DNA from: Thiotrichales bacterium
GTDB lineage: Bacteria > Pseudomonadota > Gammaproteobacteria > HK1
DNA length: 64,000 nt
Direction of reading: 5' to 3'
Assembly (NCBI GenBank): GCA_026709935.1
Contig: JAPOSC010000064.1
Span: 24,761 to 88,760, forward strand
Below, piece after piece: positions 1 to 15,003 of this stretch; the stretch's first letter is position 1; each line of letters opens with the position of its first letter. The translations under genes and the position numbers were made by a program. The notes beneath the pieces were generated by a model, which had not been told where the DNA came from, ran no database searches, and worked only from the letters and a program-made list of their open reading frames with translations.

Positions 1-390
1 CCCGCGCACCTTGCCCGCGCCGCCCTGGAGTCCGTCTGCTTCCAGACCCGGGACCTCATCGCCGCGATGGAGGCCGACCGAGGGGCCGCGATCGATCGCC
101 TCCGGGTCGACGGCGGCATGGTGGGGAACGCCTGGCTGCTCCAGGCCCTCGCGGATATCGTCGGCGTCGCCGTCGAACGGCCGCGCAACGCCGAAACCAC
201 CGCCCTGGGCGCGGCATACCTGGCCGGGCTCCAGACCGGCGTGTTCCGCTCCGTCGACGACATCGGCGTGCGCTGGGCGCGCGACGCGGAATTCACGCCC
301 CGGATGCCGGACCGGGAGCGCGACCGACTGGCGCGCGGCTGGAAGAGCGCGGTGGCGCGCACCCTGGAGCACCGCGGCCCTTCTCCATAG
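1..390 (+). CDS. glpK: Glycerol kinase, 3' end only (5' part outside window)
   Basis: This is the C-terminal part of a FGGY-family carbohydrate kinase, best matching glycerol kinase, which makes sn-glycerol 3-phosphate from glycerol and ATP in the cytoplasm. The frame is open from base 1 and ends in TAG at 388-390, giving about 129 residues. The stretch reading DGGMVGNAWLLQ, followed by VERPRNAETTALGAAYLAGL, is the typical FGGY C-terminal ATP-binding region, with Gly-Gly near the nucleotide and the conserved E-T-T-A-L-G-A-A helix. An internal ATG at base 67 is not a real start, because homology continues upstream of it to the window edge. The start and N-terminal sugar-binding domain cannot be seen. 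Glycerol kinase is preferred over xylulokinase because of the GVFRS-type tail, but the family call is firmer than the substrate. Confidence 0.85.
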   Translation, partial: PAHLARAALESVCFQTRDLIAAMEADRGAAIDRLRVDGGMVGNAWLLQALADIVGVAVERPRNAETTALGAAYLAGLQTGVFRSVDDIGVRWARDAEFTPRMPDRERDRLARGWKSAVARTLEHRGPSP

Positions 391-507
391 AATTCCACCT
401 ACTCGTCCATCCGGCCCGGATGAATGCGGTACTGACGCAGCTCGTGGAACATCGGCGCTTGCTTGCAGAATGTCCGAGCTCGCGGCTCCGTTTCCGGCCC
501 CGCGGTT

Positions 508-1797
508 TCAGAGCCGGGTGCGCAGCCGCTCCAGACCCGCCTCGATCGTCTCGATCGATCGGCAGAATGCGAACCGCAGGTAGCGATCGCCCTCGTTGCC
601 GATCGCGTAGAAGTTGTCACCCGGCACCGTCGCCACCCCGATCTCCCGGATGAGGTGCATCGCGGCGTCGAAAGGTGACATCGACGCGAGCGCCGGCACG
701 GCCCGGTAGTCCGCGAAGAGGTAGTAGGCGCCCTCGGGCGGACTCGCGGCGAAGCCCACCTCGCGCAGCCCGCCGAGCAGCAGATCCCGCTTCCTCCGGT
801 AGCTCTCAGCGATACCGTCGAAGAAGGCCCGATCCTGGCGAAGCAGCGACACCGCGCCCTTCTGGAGCGGCGTGGGCGCCTGCACCACGAGGTTGTCGTG
901 CACCGCGCGCAGCCGCCGGGTACGTTCCGGTGGGGTGATCACCCAGCCGATACGCCATCCGGTCGAACGCCCGGTCTTCGAGATCGAGTTCACCACCAGG
1001 GTGCGTTCGGCCATGCCGTCGAAGCCGGCGAGATACGCGTGGCGGTGCCCGTCGAAGGTGATGTGCTCGTAGATCTCGTCGGTGATCGCGAAGAGGTCGT
1101 GCGTCCGGCACACCTCGGCGATGAACGACAGCTCGTCATCGTCCAGCACCTTGCCGGTCGGGTTGTGCGGTGTATTCACGACGATCGCCCTGACCGACGG
1201 GTCGGCGGCGACGCGGCGTACCTCGCCCCGGTCGAGCCGCCAGGTGCCCGCGTCCCGATCCTCACGCAGGGTCACGAACTTCGGCACGAGCCCGAAGATG
1301 GCGGCCTGCGACGGGTAGAGTTCGTGGTAAGGCTGCATCACTACGACGCCGTCGCCCGGTTCGAGCAGGGACCGAAACGCCACCGCCATGCCTTCGCTCG
1401 CCCCAAGCACCACGGTGATCTGCTCATCAGGGTCCGGACGGTGACCGTAGAATGCCTGGGTGTAATCCGCGATTGCGTGCCTCAGCTCCGGGATCCCGAA
1501 CGGGAACGAATACTGGTTGAACTGATCGCGCGGGTTTTGCACCCCCGCCAGAAGCGCCTTCAACGGTAGATCGAGCGAGTTGTCGCCTACCCCACCGTGC
1601 TCTTTCAGGACTTCACGCAACGTCAGCGATTCGAGCCGGCGGATACCCTCCTCCGTCCCTCCGAGCATCGCCGAAATTCCCCCCCACACCATGTCGTACA
1701 CCGGCGCCTCGTCGGTGAACCCCTGGGAGAAGTTCACGGCGCCGTGCTCGATCGCGAGCCGGGTCATCAGGCGTATGACAGTTTCCTTCACTTCCAC
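508..1797 (-). CDS. PLP-dependent class I/II aminotransferase
   Basis: This 429-residue fold-type I aminotransferase is probably cytoplasmic. The motif NSISKTGRSTGWRIGW carries the Schiff-base lysine, NTPHNPTGKV is the substrate/cofactor Asn-Pro region, and ITDEIYEH supplies the Asp that pairs with the pyridine nitrogen. The near C-terminal RFAFCRS arginine should bind the substrate carboxylate. Overall it resembles the kynurenine/methionine aminotransferase-like (MfnC/YbdL) branch. Compared with ordinary members there is an insertion of about 45 residues (about 33-80) between the VNFSQGF motif and the NQYSFPFG motif. The start is GTG at 1797, preceded by AAGGA six bases upstream. It stands alone, convergent with the glycerol kinase. 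The amino donor and acceptor cannot be told from sequence. Confidence 0.85.
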   Translation of the reverse strand: MEVKETVIRLMTRLAIEHGAVNFSQGFTDEAPVYDMVWGGISAMLGGTEEGIRRLESLTLREVLKEHGGVGDNSLDLPLKALLAGVQNPRDQFNQYSFPFGIPELRHAIADYTQAFYGHRPDPDEQITVVLGASEGMAVAFRSLLEPGDGVVVMQPYHELYPSQAAIFGLVPKFVTLREDRDAGTWRLDRGEVRRVAADPSVRAIVVNTPHNPTGKVLDDDELSFIAEVCRTHDLFAITDEIYEHITFDGHRHAYLAGFDGMAERTLVVNSISKTGRSTGWRIGWVITPPERTRRLRAVHDNLVVQAPTPLQKGAVSLLRQDRAFFDGIAESYRRKRDLLLGGLREVGFAASPPEGAYYLFADYRAVPALASMSPFDAAMHLIREIGVATVPGDNFYAIGNEGDRYLRFAFCRSIETIEAGLERLRTRL

Positions 1798-2043
1798 GGA
1801 CGGTCCTTCCTCGCCGATGCCCTGATGCGAAAAATTTACCGATTCACGGCTGCGAACGCGGATCAGCCCGACATGTCATCGACCGGGCGTCCCTTGAGCC
1901 GGTGACGAATACCACGCAAGCCATGCGAGGAAGCCTCTCCAGCCGCCGGGAAGGTCCCGGCGAACACCAGGAAGCGTCATCCGGGGGTTTTTGTGAGAGG
2001 GATTCGAGTATATCCCTTCAAGTCGTTGTTTTTATTTGATGGT

Positions 2044-2134
2044 TGGCGGAGAGGGAGGGATTCGAACCCTCGATGGGCTTTCAACCCATACTCCCTTAGC
2101 AGGGGAGCGCCTTCAGCCGCTCGGCCACCTCTCC
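2044..2134 (-). tRNA. tRNA-Ser (anticodon GCU)
   Basis: Read on the minus strand, the gene folds as a class II tRNA. The acceptor arm GGAGAGG (2134-2128) pairs with CCTCTCC, and a G discriminator is followed by an encoded CCA (2046-2044). The anticodon stem-loop CTCCCCTGCTAAGGGAG carries GCT, the serine AGC/AGU anticodon. The long variable arm (TATGGGTTGAAAGCCCATC) is typical of tRNA-Ser, and the T loop GGTTCGAATCC is canonical. Length is 91 nt including CCA. Its place just downstream of csrA on the same strand matches the conserved gammaproteobacterial csrA-tRNA-Ser(GCU) order. Confidence 0.97.
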
Positions 2135-2145
2135 GGGGAAAACGG

Positions 2146-2174
2146 AGCATACAGAATCGGGGGATCGCCCGCAA
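2146..2174 (-). promoter_or_regulatory. Candidate sigma-70 promoter of tRNA-Ser
   Basis: Upstream of the tRNA on the minus strand there is TTGCGG (2174-2169), a 17-base spacer and TATGCT (2151-2146), ending 11 bases before the mature 5' end. The -35 matches consensus in its first three bases and the -10 in four of six, with ideal spacing. This is a visual match only; a readthrough transcript from csrA could also supply the tRNA. Confidence 0.4.
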
Positions 2175-2298
2175 AACGCCAGCGGGGAGACAGGGCGTGG
2201 CAACAAGGGGGGTATCGAGGGGTGGCAGCAAGACAGATTCCATCCAGCCGGCGCCGCCCGGCAACGGCATGCCGGATGCGACGCGAGCCTCGCCACCG

Positions 2299-2514
2299 TC
2301 AGCACGAGGGGACGGACTCGTTGCCCCCCTGTCCGCCGGAGTGCTCCGATCTCCCATCCTGAATCCGCTCGAAGATTTCCCGGCGGTGAACCGCCACCTC
2401 CCTGGGAGCATCAATTCCGATTCGCACCTGGTTGCCCTTCACTCCGAGCACCGTCACCACGACATCGTCGCCGATCATCAGCGACTCGCCGACTCTTCTG
2501 GTGAGGATGAGCAT
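2299..2514 (-). CDS. csrA: Carbon storage regulator CsrA
   Basis: CsrA is a small dimeric RNA-binding protein that binds GGA motifs in mRNA leaders and controls translation and stability of carbon, motility and biofilm genes. The 71-residue product starts [17 protein letters not shown] and continues with [24 protein letters not shown], the typical beta-strand order with the conserved N-terminal LILTRR and the later VHRREI RNA-contact residues. Two ATGs are adjacent (2517 and 2514); the second is chosen because it gives the usual N terminus and lies six bases from GAGGAG. The last 15 or so residues are polar and non-conserved. It lies downstream of alaS and lysC and upstream of tRNA-Ser, a conserved order. 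Confidence 0.96.
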   Translation of the reverse strand: MLILTRRVGESLMIGDDVVVTVLGVKGNQVRIGIDAPREVAVHRREIFERIQDGRSEHSGGQGGNESVPSC

Positions 2515-2738
2515 CATGTCCTCCTCGATCGCCGGGGTGCAGGTCTGACCCCTGGTGGTGGCGTCCTTGTGACCGTGCCGCTCCCGTCAAGCGTTCCGAG
2601 ACCCGTGCCGTCCCCATCCCCGCACTTTCCGTCGCGGACCAGGGTCTCCGTCCCGCACCGCCTCCCGTGGCCGACGACCGTCGGAGACCGGGACGCGACC
2701 CATACGTTACCGAGTCGCCACGAGGCGCTACCGAGCCT

Positions 2739-3986
<1,248 letters not shown>

Positions 3987-4024
3987 GGCCGGAGGCTCAT
4001 CACCGAGGGCTCACGGCCGAGGAC

Positions 4025-6655
4025 TCATGGCTGGACGCCGTCGCCCGCGAGCTGCGTGCGCACCCAGCCCGGTACGGAGCCGATGGCCTGGTCCACCCGG
4101 GACGGATCGTTGCCGCCGGCCTGCGCAAGCTCCGGCCGTCCGCCGCCACGCCCGCCGACCTGGCGCGCAACGTGGTTCGCAAGCGCGCCCGCCTCGATGC
4201 GGTCGGTGCAATCCTTCGTGACCCCGGCCACCAGAGCGACCTTGTCCGCGTTGACCGTGGCGAGCACCACCGCGGCGGACCCGAGCCGGTTCTTGAGTCG
4301 GTCGACAGTCTCGCGGAGTGCCTTCGGGTCCGCACCGTCGATCTTCGCGGCGAGCACCTTCAGCCCCCCCACGTCGACCGCCTGCGCAACGAGATCATCG
4401 CCGTGCGACGCGGCCAGCCGCGCCTTCAACCGGTCCAGGTCGCGCTCCAGATCGCGGCTGCGCGCAAGCATCGCCTCCACCCGGTCCGCCACCGTTTCCG
4501 CACTCGTCTTCATGCTGCTCGCGATGCGCTCGATCCGGGCCTCCATCGAATGCACCCAGGCAAGCGCCGTCTCGCCGGTCAGCGCCTCGATCCGGCGCAC
4601 GCCGGCCGCGATGCTGCCTTCGGCGACGATCTTGAACAGACCCACGTCGCCCGCGCGCGCCACATGGGTGCCACCGCAGAGCTCCACGGAGTAGTCGCCG
4701 AGCGAGAGCACTCGCACCGGGTCGTCGTACTTCTCGCCGAAGAGCGCGATCGCGCCGCTGCGCCTGGCTTCTTCGAGCGGCATGACCTCGGTCCGGGCTT
4801 CGTCGTTGTCGAGGATCCAGGACGTGACCAGCGTCTCGATGCGTTGCAGCTCGTCCCTGCTCACCGACTCGTAGTGGGAAAAGTCGAACCGCAGGCGATC
4901 CGGTGCGACCAGGGAGCCTTTCTGCTCGACGTGTTCACCGAGCACCGCCCGCAGGGCCGCGTGCAGCAGATGGGTCGCGGAATGGTTGCGCGCGGCCGCC
5001 CGGCGGGCGCCGACATCCACCCGCGCCTCGACCACCGCGCCGACCGACAATGCGCCGCCGGTGACCACCCCGACATGCACGATCGCGTCGCCATGGCGCC
5101 GCGTGTCCATGACCTCGAAGCCGATACCGTTGGCCCCGAGCCGCCCCCGATCGCCGACCTGCCCGCCCGCTTCGGCGTAGAACGGCGTCTCATCGAGCAC
5201 CACCCAACCTTCCTCCTCCGGGTCGAGCCGCTCCACCACCTGGCCGGCGCGGAACAGCGCGGTCACCGTCGCCCGACCGTCGAGACGGTCGTAGCCGACG
5301 AAGGCGGACGAGACCGCGACGTCGAACGCCGCTTCGTCCTCGGCCCTGAACCGGCTCGACGCACGGGCCCGGGCGCGCTGCCCCTCCATCGCCCGCTCGA
5401 ACGCGTCGAGGTCGACGCCGAGCGCGCGCTCGCGCGCGATGTCCGCGGTGAGGTCCGCCGGAAAACCATAGGTATCGTAGAGCCTGAACACCGTCTCGCC
5501 GGGGATGGTGTCGTCCTCGAGCCCTTCGATGGCGTCTTCGAGGATGCGCATCCCCTGGTCGAGGGTCCTGGCGAACTGCGCTTCCTCCAGGCGCAGAATC
5601 CGCTCGACCTGCGCGCGACGCCGGCGCAGCTCCGGGTAGGCGTCGCCCATCTCGGCGTCGAGCGCCGCGACCATGCGCCAGAAGAACGGATCGCGCGCGC
5701 CCAGCCGATGCCCGTGACGAATGGCGCGGCGCATGATGCGCCTCAGCACGTAGCCGCGGCCCTCGTTCGACGGGACAACGCCATCGGTCACGAGGAACGC
5801 GCACGAACGCACGTGATCCGCGATCACGCGCAGGGACTTGTCGTCCGGCGCATCCCGGTCGGCGCCCGCCGCAGCCGTAACCTCCGCCGCCGCGCTGATC
5901 AGGTGCGCGAACAGATCGATCTCGTAGTTGCTGTGCACCCCCTGGAGCACCGCGGCGGTGCGTTCCAGCCCGAGCCCGGTGTCCACCGACGGCTTCGGCA
6001 GCGGCTCCATTCGACCGGAGGCATCGCGGTTGAACTGCATGAACACGAGATTCCACAACTCGATGTAGCGGTCGCCGTCCTCGTCGGGACTTCCGGGCGG
6101 CCCGCCCGGTACCTCCGGCCCGTGGTCATAGAACACTTCGGAACACGGACCACAGGGCCCGGTGTCGCCCATCGCCCAGAAGTTGTCCTTCTCGCCGCAG
6201 CGGGAGAAGCGGGCCTGGTCGATCCCGATGTCGTCGAACCAGATCCGGGCCGCCTCGTCGTCACCCTCGTACACCGTCACCCACAGCTTCTCCGGCGGGA
6301 GCCCGAGCACGCTGGTCAGGAACTCCCAGCAGTAACGGATGGCATCGCGCTTGAAGTAGTCGCCGAAGCTGAAGTTGCCGAGCATCTCGAAGAAGGTGTG
6401 GTGGCGTGCGGTGTAGCCGACGTTCTCCAGGTCGTTGTGCTTGCCGCCCGCGCGCACGCAGCGCTGCGCGGTGGTCGCCCGCGCGTAGGGCCGGCGGTCG
6501 GTGCCGAGGAATACGTCCTTGAACTGGACCATGCCCGCGTTGGTGAACAGCAGGGTGGGATCGTTGCCGGGCACGAGGGGACTGCTCGGCACGATCTCGT
6601 GCCCGCGGTCGCGGAAGTACGTGAGGAAGGTTCGTCTGAGCTCGTTGCTGTTCAT
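4025..6655 (-). CDS. alaS: Alanine--tRNA ligase
   Basis: AlaRS charges tRNA-Ala and edits Ser- and Gly-tRNA-Ala. The 876-residue length is normal. The class II catalytic domain opens with [20 protein letters not shown] and has the strongly conserved [20 protein letters not shown] motif. The editing domain has the zinc-type sites [13 protein letters not shown] and [15 protein letters not shown]-terminal DHHA1-like oligomerisation domain ends the protein with the Gly-rich [15 protein letters not shown]. The start ATG at 6655 gives the expected [11 protein letters not shown] terminus. It lies 27 bases downstream of recX and upstream of lysC in the conserved recA-recX-alaS order. Confidence 0.98.
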   Translation of the reverse strand: MNSNELRRTFLTYFRDRGHEIVPSSPLVPGNDPTLLFTNAGMVQFKDVFLGTDRRPYARATTAQRCVRAGGKHNDLENVGYTARHHTFFEMLGNFSFGDYFKRDAIRYCWEFLTSVLGLPPEKLWVTVYEGDDEAARIWFDDIGIDQARFSRCGEKDNFWAMGDTGPCGPCSEVFYDHGPEVPGGPPGSPDEDGDRYIELWNLVFMQFNRDASGRMEPLPKPSVDTGLGLERTAAVLQGVHSNYEIDLFAHLISAAAEVTAAAGADRDAPDDKSLRVIADHVRSCAFLVTDGVVPSNEGRGYVLRRIMRRAIRHGHRLGARDPFFWRMVAALDAEMGDAYPELRRRRAQVERILRLEEAQFARTLDQGMRILEDAIEGLEDDTIPGETVFRLYDTYGFPADLTADIARERALGVDLDAFERAMEGQRARARASSRFRAEDEAAFDVAVSSAFVGYDRLDGRATVTALFRAGQVVERLDPEEEGWVVLDETPFYAEAGGQVGDRGRLGANGIGFEVMDTRRHGDAIVHVGVVTGGALSVGAVVEARVDVGARRAAARNHSATHLLHAALRAVLGEHVEQKGSLVAPDRLRFDFSHYESVSRDELQRIETLVTSWILDNDEARTEVMPLEEARRSGAIALFGEKYDDPVRVLSLGDYSVELCGGTHVARAGDVGLFKIVAEGSIAAGVRRIEALTGETALAWVHSMEARIERIASSMKTSAETVADRVEAMLARSRDLERDLDRLKARLAASHGDDLVAQAVDVGGLKVLAAKIDGADPKALRETVDRLKNRLGSAAVVLATVNADKVALVAGVTKDCTDRIEAGALANHVARQVGGRGGGRPELAQAGGNDPSRVDQAIGSVPGWVRTQLAGDGVQP

Positions 6656-6682
6656 GAATCGACTGCCCGTGAATCGGTGGCG

Positions 6683-7137
6683 TCACCGCTGCGGGGGCGG
6701 ACCGAGCGCCAATCGTATGTGCTCCGTGGTGAATCCGCGCCGCTCCAGGAAGCGGGCCTGCCGGGCCCATTCGCGGTAGTCGGCGGGCGCTGCGGCGCCG
6801 AAACGCCCGGATCTCGCCTGCGACGCGCGTTCCGCCCAGCCCGCATCGTCCCGTTCGACCGCCTCCTTCGCCGCGGCGGCGGCGATACCGCGCTGGCGAA
6901 GCGCCTCGCGAATCAACCGTGGACCCTGGCCGCGGTCGAGACGGGAGCGAACGAACTGCTCGGTGAATCGCTCCTCGCTCAGCAGTCCCTCGGCTTCAAG
7001 GGCATCGAGCACGCGTTCGGTCGCTTCCGGGCCGAACCCTCCCGCCGCAAGCTTGGCCGCGAGCTCGCCGCGCGCATGCTCGCGGCGGGCGAGCAACCCG
7101 AGGGCCCGCTTGCGCAGGTCCGAATCCCGTTCGGTGG

Positions 7138-7141
<4 letters not shown>
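6683..7141 (-). CDS. recX: RecA regulator RecX
   Basis: RecX binds RecA filaments and limits recombination and SOS activity. About 152 residues form three repeated three-helix modules typical of the family (for example [19 protein letters not shown], then [19 protein letters not shown], then [15 protein letters not shown]). The start is uncertain. The open frame runs on to 7306, but that would overlap recA by 169 bases and gives an unfamily-like Arg-rich N terminus. No ATG, GTG or TTG lies near the expected start. I place it at a CTG (7141-7139) that overlaps the recA stop codon and has GGAGAGG ten bases upstream, implying translational coupling to recA. Function is firm; the start is not. 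Confidence 0.82.
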
Positions 7142-8172
<1,031 letters not shown>

Positions 8173-8333
8173 TCCTGGTCTCCCGATGGGCTGCCGGCGC
8201 CGACGAAAGTGCGGCGACCGGCCCGAATTATCCCACAGCCGCACGCGGCGAACCTAGCGACCTGCGCCGCGCGGGAATGGCGAATCGGGGCACGAGTGTT
8301 GTAGGTCTTGGTCCCGGGAAGCCGTCGGGACGA

Positions 8334-8825
8334 TCATTCGAGTAGGCGACCGCGCCGCGCCCGGAAGAACTCGATCAGCAGCCGGGCGGACTCGCGGGCG
8401 AGCACCCCGCCGAGGACCACCGGGCGATGATTGAGGCGGCCGCAATCGAGAATGTCGAACACGCTGCCCGCCCCGCCCCAGCGCTCGTCGGCCGCGCCGT
8501 AGACGACCCGCGCGATACGCGCATGGACGATCGCACCTGCGCACATCACGCAGGGCTCCATGGTCGCGTACAGGGTTGTACCCGTCAGCCGGTAATTGCC
8601 CGTCGCGCGCGAGGCGGCCCGGATGGCGCCAATCTCGGCGTGCGCGGTGGGATCGGCGGCCCGGATCGGCGCATTCCTCCCGGCTCCGATCTCGACGCCT
8701 TCCCGAACGATGACCGCGCCCACCGGCACCTCGCCCTCGCGAGCCGCCTGCGCGGCAAGGGCGAGGGCGCGGCGCATCCAGCGCTCGTCGTCCGGCCGGG
8801 CTCGATCCGGCGCCGACGGGCTCAC
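8334..8825 (-). CDS. tadA: tRNA adenosine(34) deaminase TadA
   Basis: TadA deaminates A34 to inosine in tRNA-Arg(ACG), an essential decoding step. The zinc cytidine-deaminase fold is clear: TAHAEIGAIRAA gives the His and catalytic Glu, and PCVMCAGAIVHARI gives the two Cys ligands. The N-terminal WMRRALALAAQAAREGEVPVGAVIV is typical. The start is taken as GTG at 8825 (about 163 residues); a GTG at 8849 is also possible. The longest frame, from 8903, would overlap the end of guaA and adds unconserved residues. It follows guaA closely on the same strand, as in pseudomonads. Confidence 0.93.
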   Translation of the reverse strand: MSPSAPDRARPDDERWMRRALALAAQAAREGEVPVGAVIVREGVEIGAGRNAPIRAADPTAHAEIGAIRAASRATGNYRLTGTTLYATMEPCVMCAGAIVHARIARVVYGAADERWGGAGSVFDILDCGRLNHRPVVLGGVLARESARLLIEFFRARRGRLLE

Positions 8826-8859
8826 GCGCGATCCGCAAATGGAACCCACGCCCTCGGCC

Positions 8860-10443
8860 TCACTCCCACTCGATGGTGGCCGGAGGTTTTCCGGATATAT
8901 CATAAACTACACGAGATACACCTGATATCTCATTGATAATTCTATTCGATACATGTTCAAGAAACGCATAAGGCAGGTGTGCCCATCGTGCGGTCATGAA
9001 GTCCACCGTCTCCACCGCCCGTATCGCGATCACGTGCTCATACCGTCGCTGATCGCCGGTGACCCCTACCGATCGAACCGGCAGGTACACCGCGAACGCC
9101 TGGTTCACGGAGTCGTACAACCCGGCCGTGCGGAGCTCGTCGGTGAAGATCGCGTCGGCGCGGCGCAGCACGTCGGCATACGCCCTCCTCACTTCTCCGA
9201 GGATGCGCACCCCCAGACCCGGCCCCGGAAATGGATGGCGATGGACCAGATCGGGCGGCAGCCCGAGCTCGACGCCGATGGCCCGCACCTCGTCCTTGAA
9301 CAGCTCGCGCAGCGGCTCGACCAGGCGCATGTGCATCCGCTCCGGCAACCCGCCCACGTTGTGGTGCGACTTGATGACGTGCGCCTTGCCGGTCGTGGCA
9401 CCGGCGGACTCGATGACGTCGGGGTAGATGGTGCCCTGGGCCAGCCAGCGAATCCCGTCGAGCTTCGCCGCCTGCTCCTCGAAGATCTCGATGAAGGTGC
9501 GCCCGATGCGCCGGCGTTTCTCCTCCGGATCCGACACCCCGGCGAGCGCAGCGAGGAACTGGTCTCCGGCATCGACCCTGCGCACGTCGACCCCGAGGCG
9601 GCCTGCGAACGCCGACATGACCTGATCGCCCTCGTCGAGCCGCAGCAGGCCGTTGTCGACGAAGATGCAGGTCAGCCGATCGCCGATGGCCCGCTGGAGC
9701 AGGGCCGCCACCACGGAGGAATCGACGCCGCCGGAGAGCGCGAGGAGGACCGCATCGTCGCCCACCTCGCGGCACACGCGCGCGACGCAGTCGTCGATGA
9801 TGGCCTCCGGGGTCCAGTCCGACGCACACCCGCAGATGTCGTGCACGAACCGGCGCAGGATGCGCGCGCCCTGCCGGGTATGGGTGACCTCGGGATGGAA
9901 TTGCACGCCGTAGAAGCCGCGCTCTTCGTCGGCGATACCGGCGATGGGCGCGCTGTCGGTGGACGCGATGCGCGTGAATCCCGGCGGCAGCGAGCACACG
10001 CGGTCCCCGTGACTCATCCACACATCGAGCAGGCCGTGGCCCTCGGCGTTCACCTCGTCCTCGATGCCGGCGAGCAGGCGTGAATGTCCGCGGGCCCGAA
10101 CCTGCGCGTATCCGAACTCTCGGTGGTCCGAGGTCTCCACCTCTCCTCCGAGCTGCGCCGCCATCGACTGCATCCCGTAGCAGATGCCGAGGACGGGAAC
10201 GCCCAGCTCGAAGACGGCATCCGGGGCGCGATAGCCGGCCGGCGCGTTCACCGACTCAGGACTTCCGGAGAGAACGATCCCCCTCGGCGCCATGGCGCGC
10301 AGACGCTCGGGAGCGATGTCGAAGGCATGGATCTCGGAGTACACGTTCGCCTCCCGCACGCGCCGGGCAATGAGCTGGGTGTACTGGGAACCGAAATCGA
10401 GAATGACGATCCGGTCGAAATGGATGTCGGTGGAAACGGTCAA
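8860..10443 (-). CDS. guaA: GMP synthase (glutamine-hydrolysing)
   Basis: GuaA converts XMP to GMP with glutamine and ATP. The N-terminal class I amidotransferase has [17 protein letters not shown] (nucleophile Cys) and [11 protein letters not shown] (His and Glu of the triad). The ATP-pyrophosphatase domain has the P-loop [17 protein letters not shown], and the dimerisation domain ends with KPPATIEWE. The start is inferred to be TTG at 10443, with AGGAG six bases upstream, giving 527 residues, the normal length. The same frame stays open upstream to 11070 through a 42-bp repeat array that would encode 14-residue repeats; I do not include it. It lies downstream of guaB on the same strand and is probably in one operon with it. 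Confidence 0.96.
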   Translation of the reverse strand: MTVSTDIHFDRIVILDFGSQYTQLIARRVREANVYSEIHAFDIAPERLRAMAPRGIVLSGSPESVNAPAGYRAPDAVFELGVPVLGICYGMQSMAAQLGGEVETSDHREFGYAQVRARGHSRLLAGIEDEVNAEGHGLLDVWMSHGDRVCSLPPGFTRIASTDSAPIAGIADEERGFYGVQFHPEVTHTRQGARILRRFVHDICGCASDWTPEAIIDDCVARVCREVGDDAVLLALSGGVDSSVVAALLQRAIGDRLTCIFVDNGLLRLDEGDQVMSAFAGRLGVDVRRVDAGDQFLAALAGVSDPEEKRRRIGRTFIEIFEEQAAKLDGIRWLAQGTIYPDVIESAGATTGKAHVIKSHHNVGGLPERMHMRLVEPLRELFKDEVRAIGVELGLPPDLVHRHPFPGPGLGVRILGEVRRAYADVLRRADAIFTDELRTAGLYDSVNQAFAVYLPVRSVGVTGDQRRYEHVIAIRAVETVDFMTARWAHLPYAFLEHVSNRIINEISGVSRVVYDISGKPPATIEWE

Positions 10444-10529
10444 CGGAGACTCCTGTCGCGGCGCGTGCATCCCCGCACAAAGCGCTCGGGCCGGAGGCGG
10501 CATCGCATCGATCGGCCGGTTGCGCCGCG

Positions 10530-12727
<2,198 letters not shown>

Positions 12728-14755
12728 GTGAGCGGACGCTTCGAACCGCGCCCGGTGGTGATCGATACCGATCCCGGCATCGACGACGCGCTCGCGATCA
12801 TGCTGGCGCTGCGCTCGTACGAGCTGCGCGTCGAGCTGATGACCACGGTCGCGGGCAACGTCGGGTTGCGGGCAACGACCGACAACGCGCGCCGCCTCCT
12901 CGCGCTGCTCGAACCAGCACCCGTTCCGCGGCTCGTGCCGGGCGCAAGCCGCCCCCTGCGCGGGCGTCTGACCACCGCTGCCGAGGTGCATGGCGATGAC
13001 GGCCTGGCCGGGCTGTCGCGCGTGCGGGACGCCCGGGGCTGTCTCCTGTTTCCCGCAAGCCTCGGACCGCTCCCTGCCCGGGAAAACGCGGCGGACGCGA
13101 TCGCAGCCAAGGCGCGTGAACATGGCGACGCACTCACCATCGTCGCCCTCGGTCCGCTGACCAATCTCGCGCGGGCGATCGACGCGGACGCATCGGCGAT
13201 GCGCGCGGTCGGGCGACTGATCGTGATGGGCGGCGCGATCGAGGCGCCGGGCAACGTGACCGCCTCCGCGGAGTTCAACTTCCATGTCGACCCGGAAGCG
13301 GCGGATCGCGTCCTCACGTCCGGAATGCGCATCACTCTCGTCGGGCTCGATGTGACCCACCAGGTGCGTCTTCGCTGGCCGGTGGTCCGCGATGCGCTGC
13401 GCGACAACGAATCGTCGCTCGCCCGCGCGATTCGTCACCTGATGCGCCCGATCGATTCGAACGACGGTGGGCTGTTCCTGAACGATCCGCTCGCCATGGC
13501 GCTTGCGGTCGACGCAACTCTGGTCCGCACCCGGGCGCTGCCGGTCCGGGTGGAGACGAAGGGCGAGCACACCCGAGGGATGTCGATCGCCGACCGGCGC
13601 CGGAATCGAGGCGCGCCACGAACCGGGGCGGCGGACGCCGCCGAGGATGCGCCGCTTGTGGACGTCGCATTCGAAGTCGATACCGCGCGCGTACTGGGAC
13701 TCATGGCCGAACGGGTCCTCGGCGCCGCCCGGCCGGAGGAGCGCCCCGCGGACGTCGTGGTGGTGGGAAGCGCGAATACCGACTTGACGGTCACCGCCCG
13801 ATCACTGCCGCGACCCGGCGAGACGGTCACCGAAGGCGCACTCCACACGGGATTCGGGGGCAAGGGAGCGAACCAGGCGGTCGCCGCGCGCCGCGCCGGC
13901 GCCGAGGTCGCATTCGTCGCCCGCATGGGCGCCGATGCGCACGCGGAGCGCTACCTCGAGCACCTGCGCGCGGAGGGGATCGACATCGGCGCCATCAGCC
14001 GCGACCGAAGAGCCGCGTCCGGGGTGGCGCTGATCGCGGTGGACGCGGCCGGCCACAACCAGATTGCGGTTGCATCCGGCGCCAATACGCGCCTCCGTCC
14101 TGCGCACCTGAAGGCGGGGTTGCGGCGAGTGCGCACGAACACGGTGGTCGTCGCCCAGCTCGAGGTGCCGATCGACACCGTGGAAGCCGCATTCCGCGCC
14201 GCCCGACGGGCGGGAGCCACCACCATGCTCAATCCTGCTCCCGTACCCTCCTCCACCGACAAGGTTCCCTCCGTCACCTCCACCGGCGCCACCGCTGCTC
14301 CGGAAGGGGCGCCGCTCGTCGGGCTTCTGCCTCCGACGCTCGTCGCAGTCACGGACGTGGTGGTCGTCAATCAGGTCGAGGGGGAGCAGCTCACCGGCCT
14401 GTCGGTGTCCGGTGTCGTTCATGCGCGGCGAGCGGCGGCGGCGCTGATCGAAAGCGGATTCGGCGCCGCGGTGGTGACCCTCGGCGATCGGGGCGCGGTC
14501 TGGACGGACGCAACCGGCAACGGGCGCACCGCTGCGCCCAGGGTCAAGGCCATCGACACGGTCGGCGCCGGCGACACCTTCGTCGGCTATCTGGCCTCAG
14601 GTCTGGCGCGCGGCATTGCGCTCGGCGACAGCGTGGCCGAAGCGGTGCACGCAGCCGCGCTCGCGGTGACCCGCCAAGGCGCCCAGTCCGGCATCCCCCG
14701 ACGGCCGGAAGTCGCCCGTTCCGTCTCCGCCGCAACACGGGCTTCCGGGCCCTGA
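12728..14755 (+). CDS. Nucleoside hydrolase-ribokinase fusion protein
   Basis: This 675-residue protein joins two consecutive enzymes of nucleoside salvage. Residues about 8-320 are a ribonucleoside hydrolase: [15 protein letters not shown] carries the Ca2+-binding Asp cluster (D13, D15, D19, D20), and [12 protein letters not shown] and [13 protein letters not shown] are typical later motifs. Residues about 338-665 are a PfkB/ribokinase domain: [13 protein letters not shown], the Gly-rich [17 protein letters not shown], and DTVGAGDTF with catalytic base D616. The predicted route is nucleoside to base plus ribose, then ribose to ribose 5-phosphate. The GTG start at 12728 has GAGG eight bases upstream. 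The join region (about 300-335) is Ala/Arg-rich. An insertion at about 500-530 in the kinase half is Pro/Ser/Thr-rich and probably a loop. Its base preference is not visible. Confidence 0.88.
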   Translation: MSGRFEPRPVVIDTDPGIDDALAIMLALRSYELRVELMTTVAGNVGLRATTDNARRLLALLEPAPVPRLVPGASRPLRGRLTTAAEVHGDDGLAGLSRVRDARGCLLFPASLGPLPARENAADAIAAKAREHGDALTIVALGPLTNLARAIDADASAMRAVGRLIVMGGAIEAPGNVTASAEFNFHVDPEAADRVLTSGMRITLVGLDVTHQVRLRWPVVRDALRDNESSLARAIRHLMRPIDSNDGGLFLNDPLAMALAVDATLVRTRALPVRVETKGEHTRGMSIADRRRNRGAPRTGAADAAEDAPLVDVAFEVDTARVLGLMAERVLGAARPEERPADVVVVGSANTDLTVTARSLPRPGETVTEGALHTGFGGKGANQAVAARRAGAEVAFVARMGADAHAERYLEHLRAEGIDIGAISRDRRAASGVALIAVDAAGHNQIAVASGANTRLRPAHLKAGLRRVRTNTVVVAQLEVPIDTVEAAFRAARRAGATTMLNPAPVPSSTDKVPSVTSTGATAAPEGAPLVGLLPPTLVAVTDVVVVNQVEGEQLTGLSVSGVVHARRAAAALIESGFGAAVVTLGDRGAVWTDATGNGRTAAPRVKAIDTVGAGDTFVGYLASGLARGIALGDSVAEAVHAAALAVTRQGAQSGIPRRPEVARSVSAATRASGP

Positions 14756-14823
14756 TGACGCCCGGCGGTTCACTCCGCGAAACCACCGGACAATCCTGTT
14801 CCGGGGGAGAGGGGGTCACTGCC

Positions 14824-14865
14824 ATGAAGACGCTCAAGATCGACATCGCAGGCTACATCGGATGA
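14824..14865 (+). CDS. Possible 13-codon leader ORF upstream of the ABC importer
   Basis: ATG at 14824 is preceded by GAGGGGG at a usable distance and encodes MKTLKIDIAGYIG before TGA. It lies about 140 bases before the substrate-binding protein gene. It could be a leader peptide, a remnant of a degraded gene or chance. There is no run of a single regulatory amino acid, so attenuation is not supported. Confidence 0.2.
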   Translation: MKTLKIDIAGYIG

Positions 14866-15003
14866 AGGCGCGCAAGATGGCGATTGCACGCGGGGAGCAC
14901 AAGCCCGCGGTGGGCTGCCTTCTCGAACCATTGACGCCAAGTGGCAAATGCATGTATCAGTGCAGCAGACGTTGACGAGACCGAAGAACGGGGGAGCACC
15001 GCG

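Noticed and set aside
8173..8333. SOS (LexA) box upstream of recA
   Set aside because: No CTGT-N8-ACAG or GTTC-type repeat was found in the 161 bases upstream. It may exist in a diverged form.
14824..14865. Firm call of an attenuator leader peptide
   Set aside because: The 13-codon frame has no regulatory codon run and I see no mutually exclusive hairpins, so it is listed only as a low-confidence small ORF.
14756..15003. Guanidine riboswitch upstream of the importer or of hypB (19004-19105)
   Set aside because: I looked for the paired ACGR-loop hairpins of guanidine-II and for guanidine-I and -III features and saw no convincing match. A covariance-model search would settle it.
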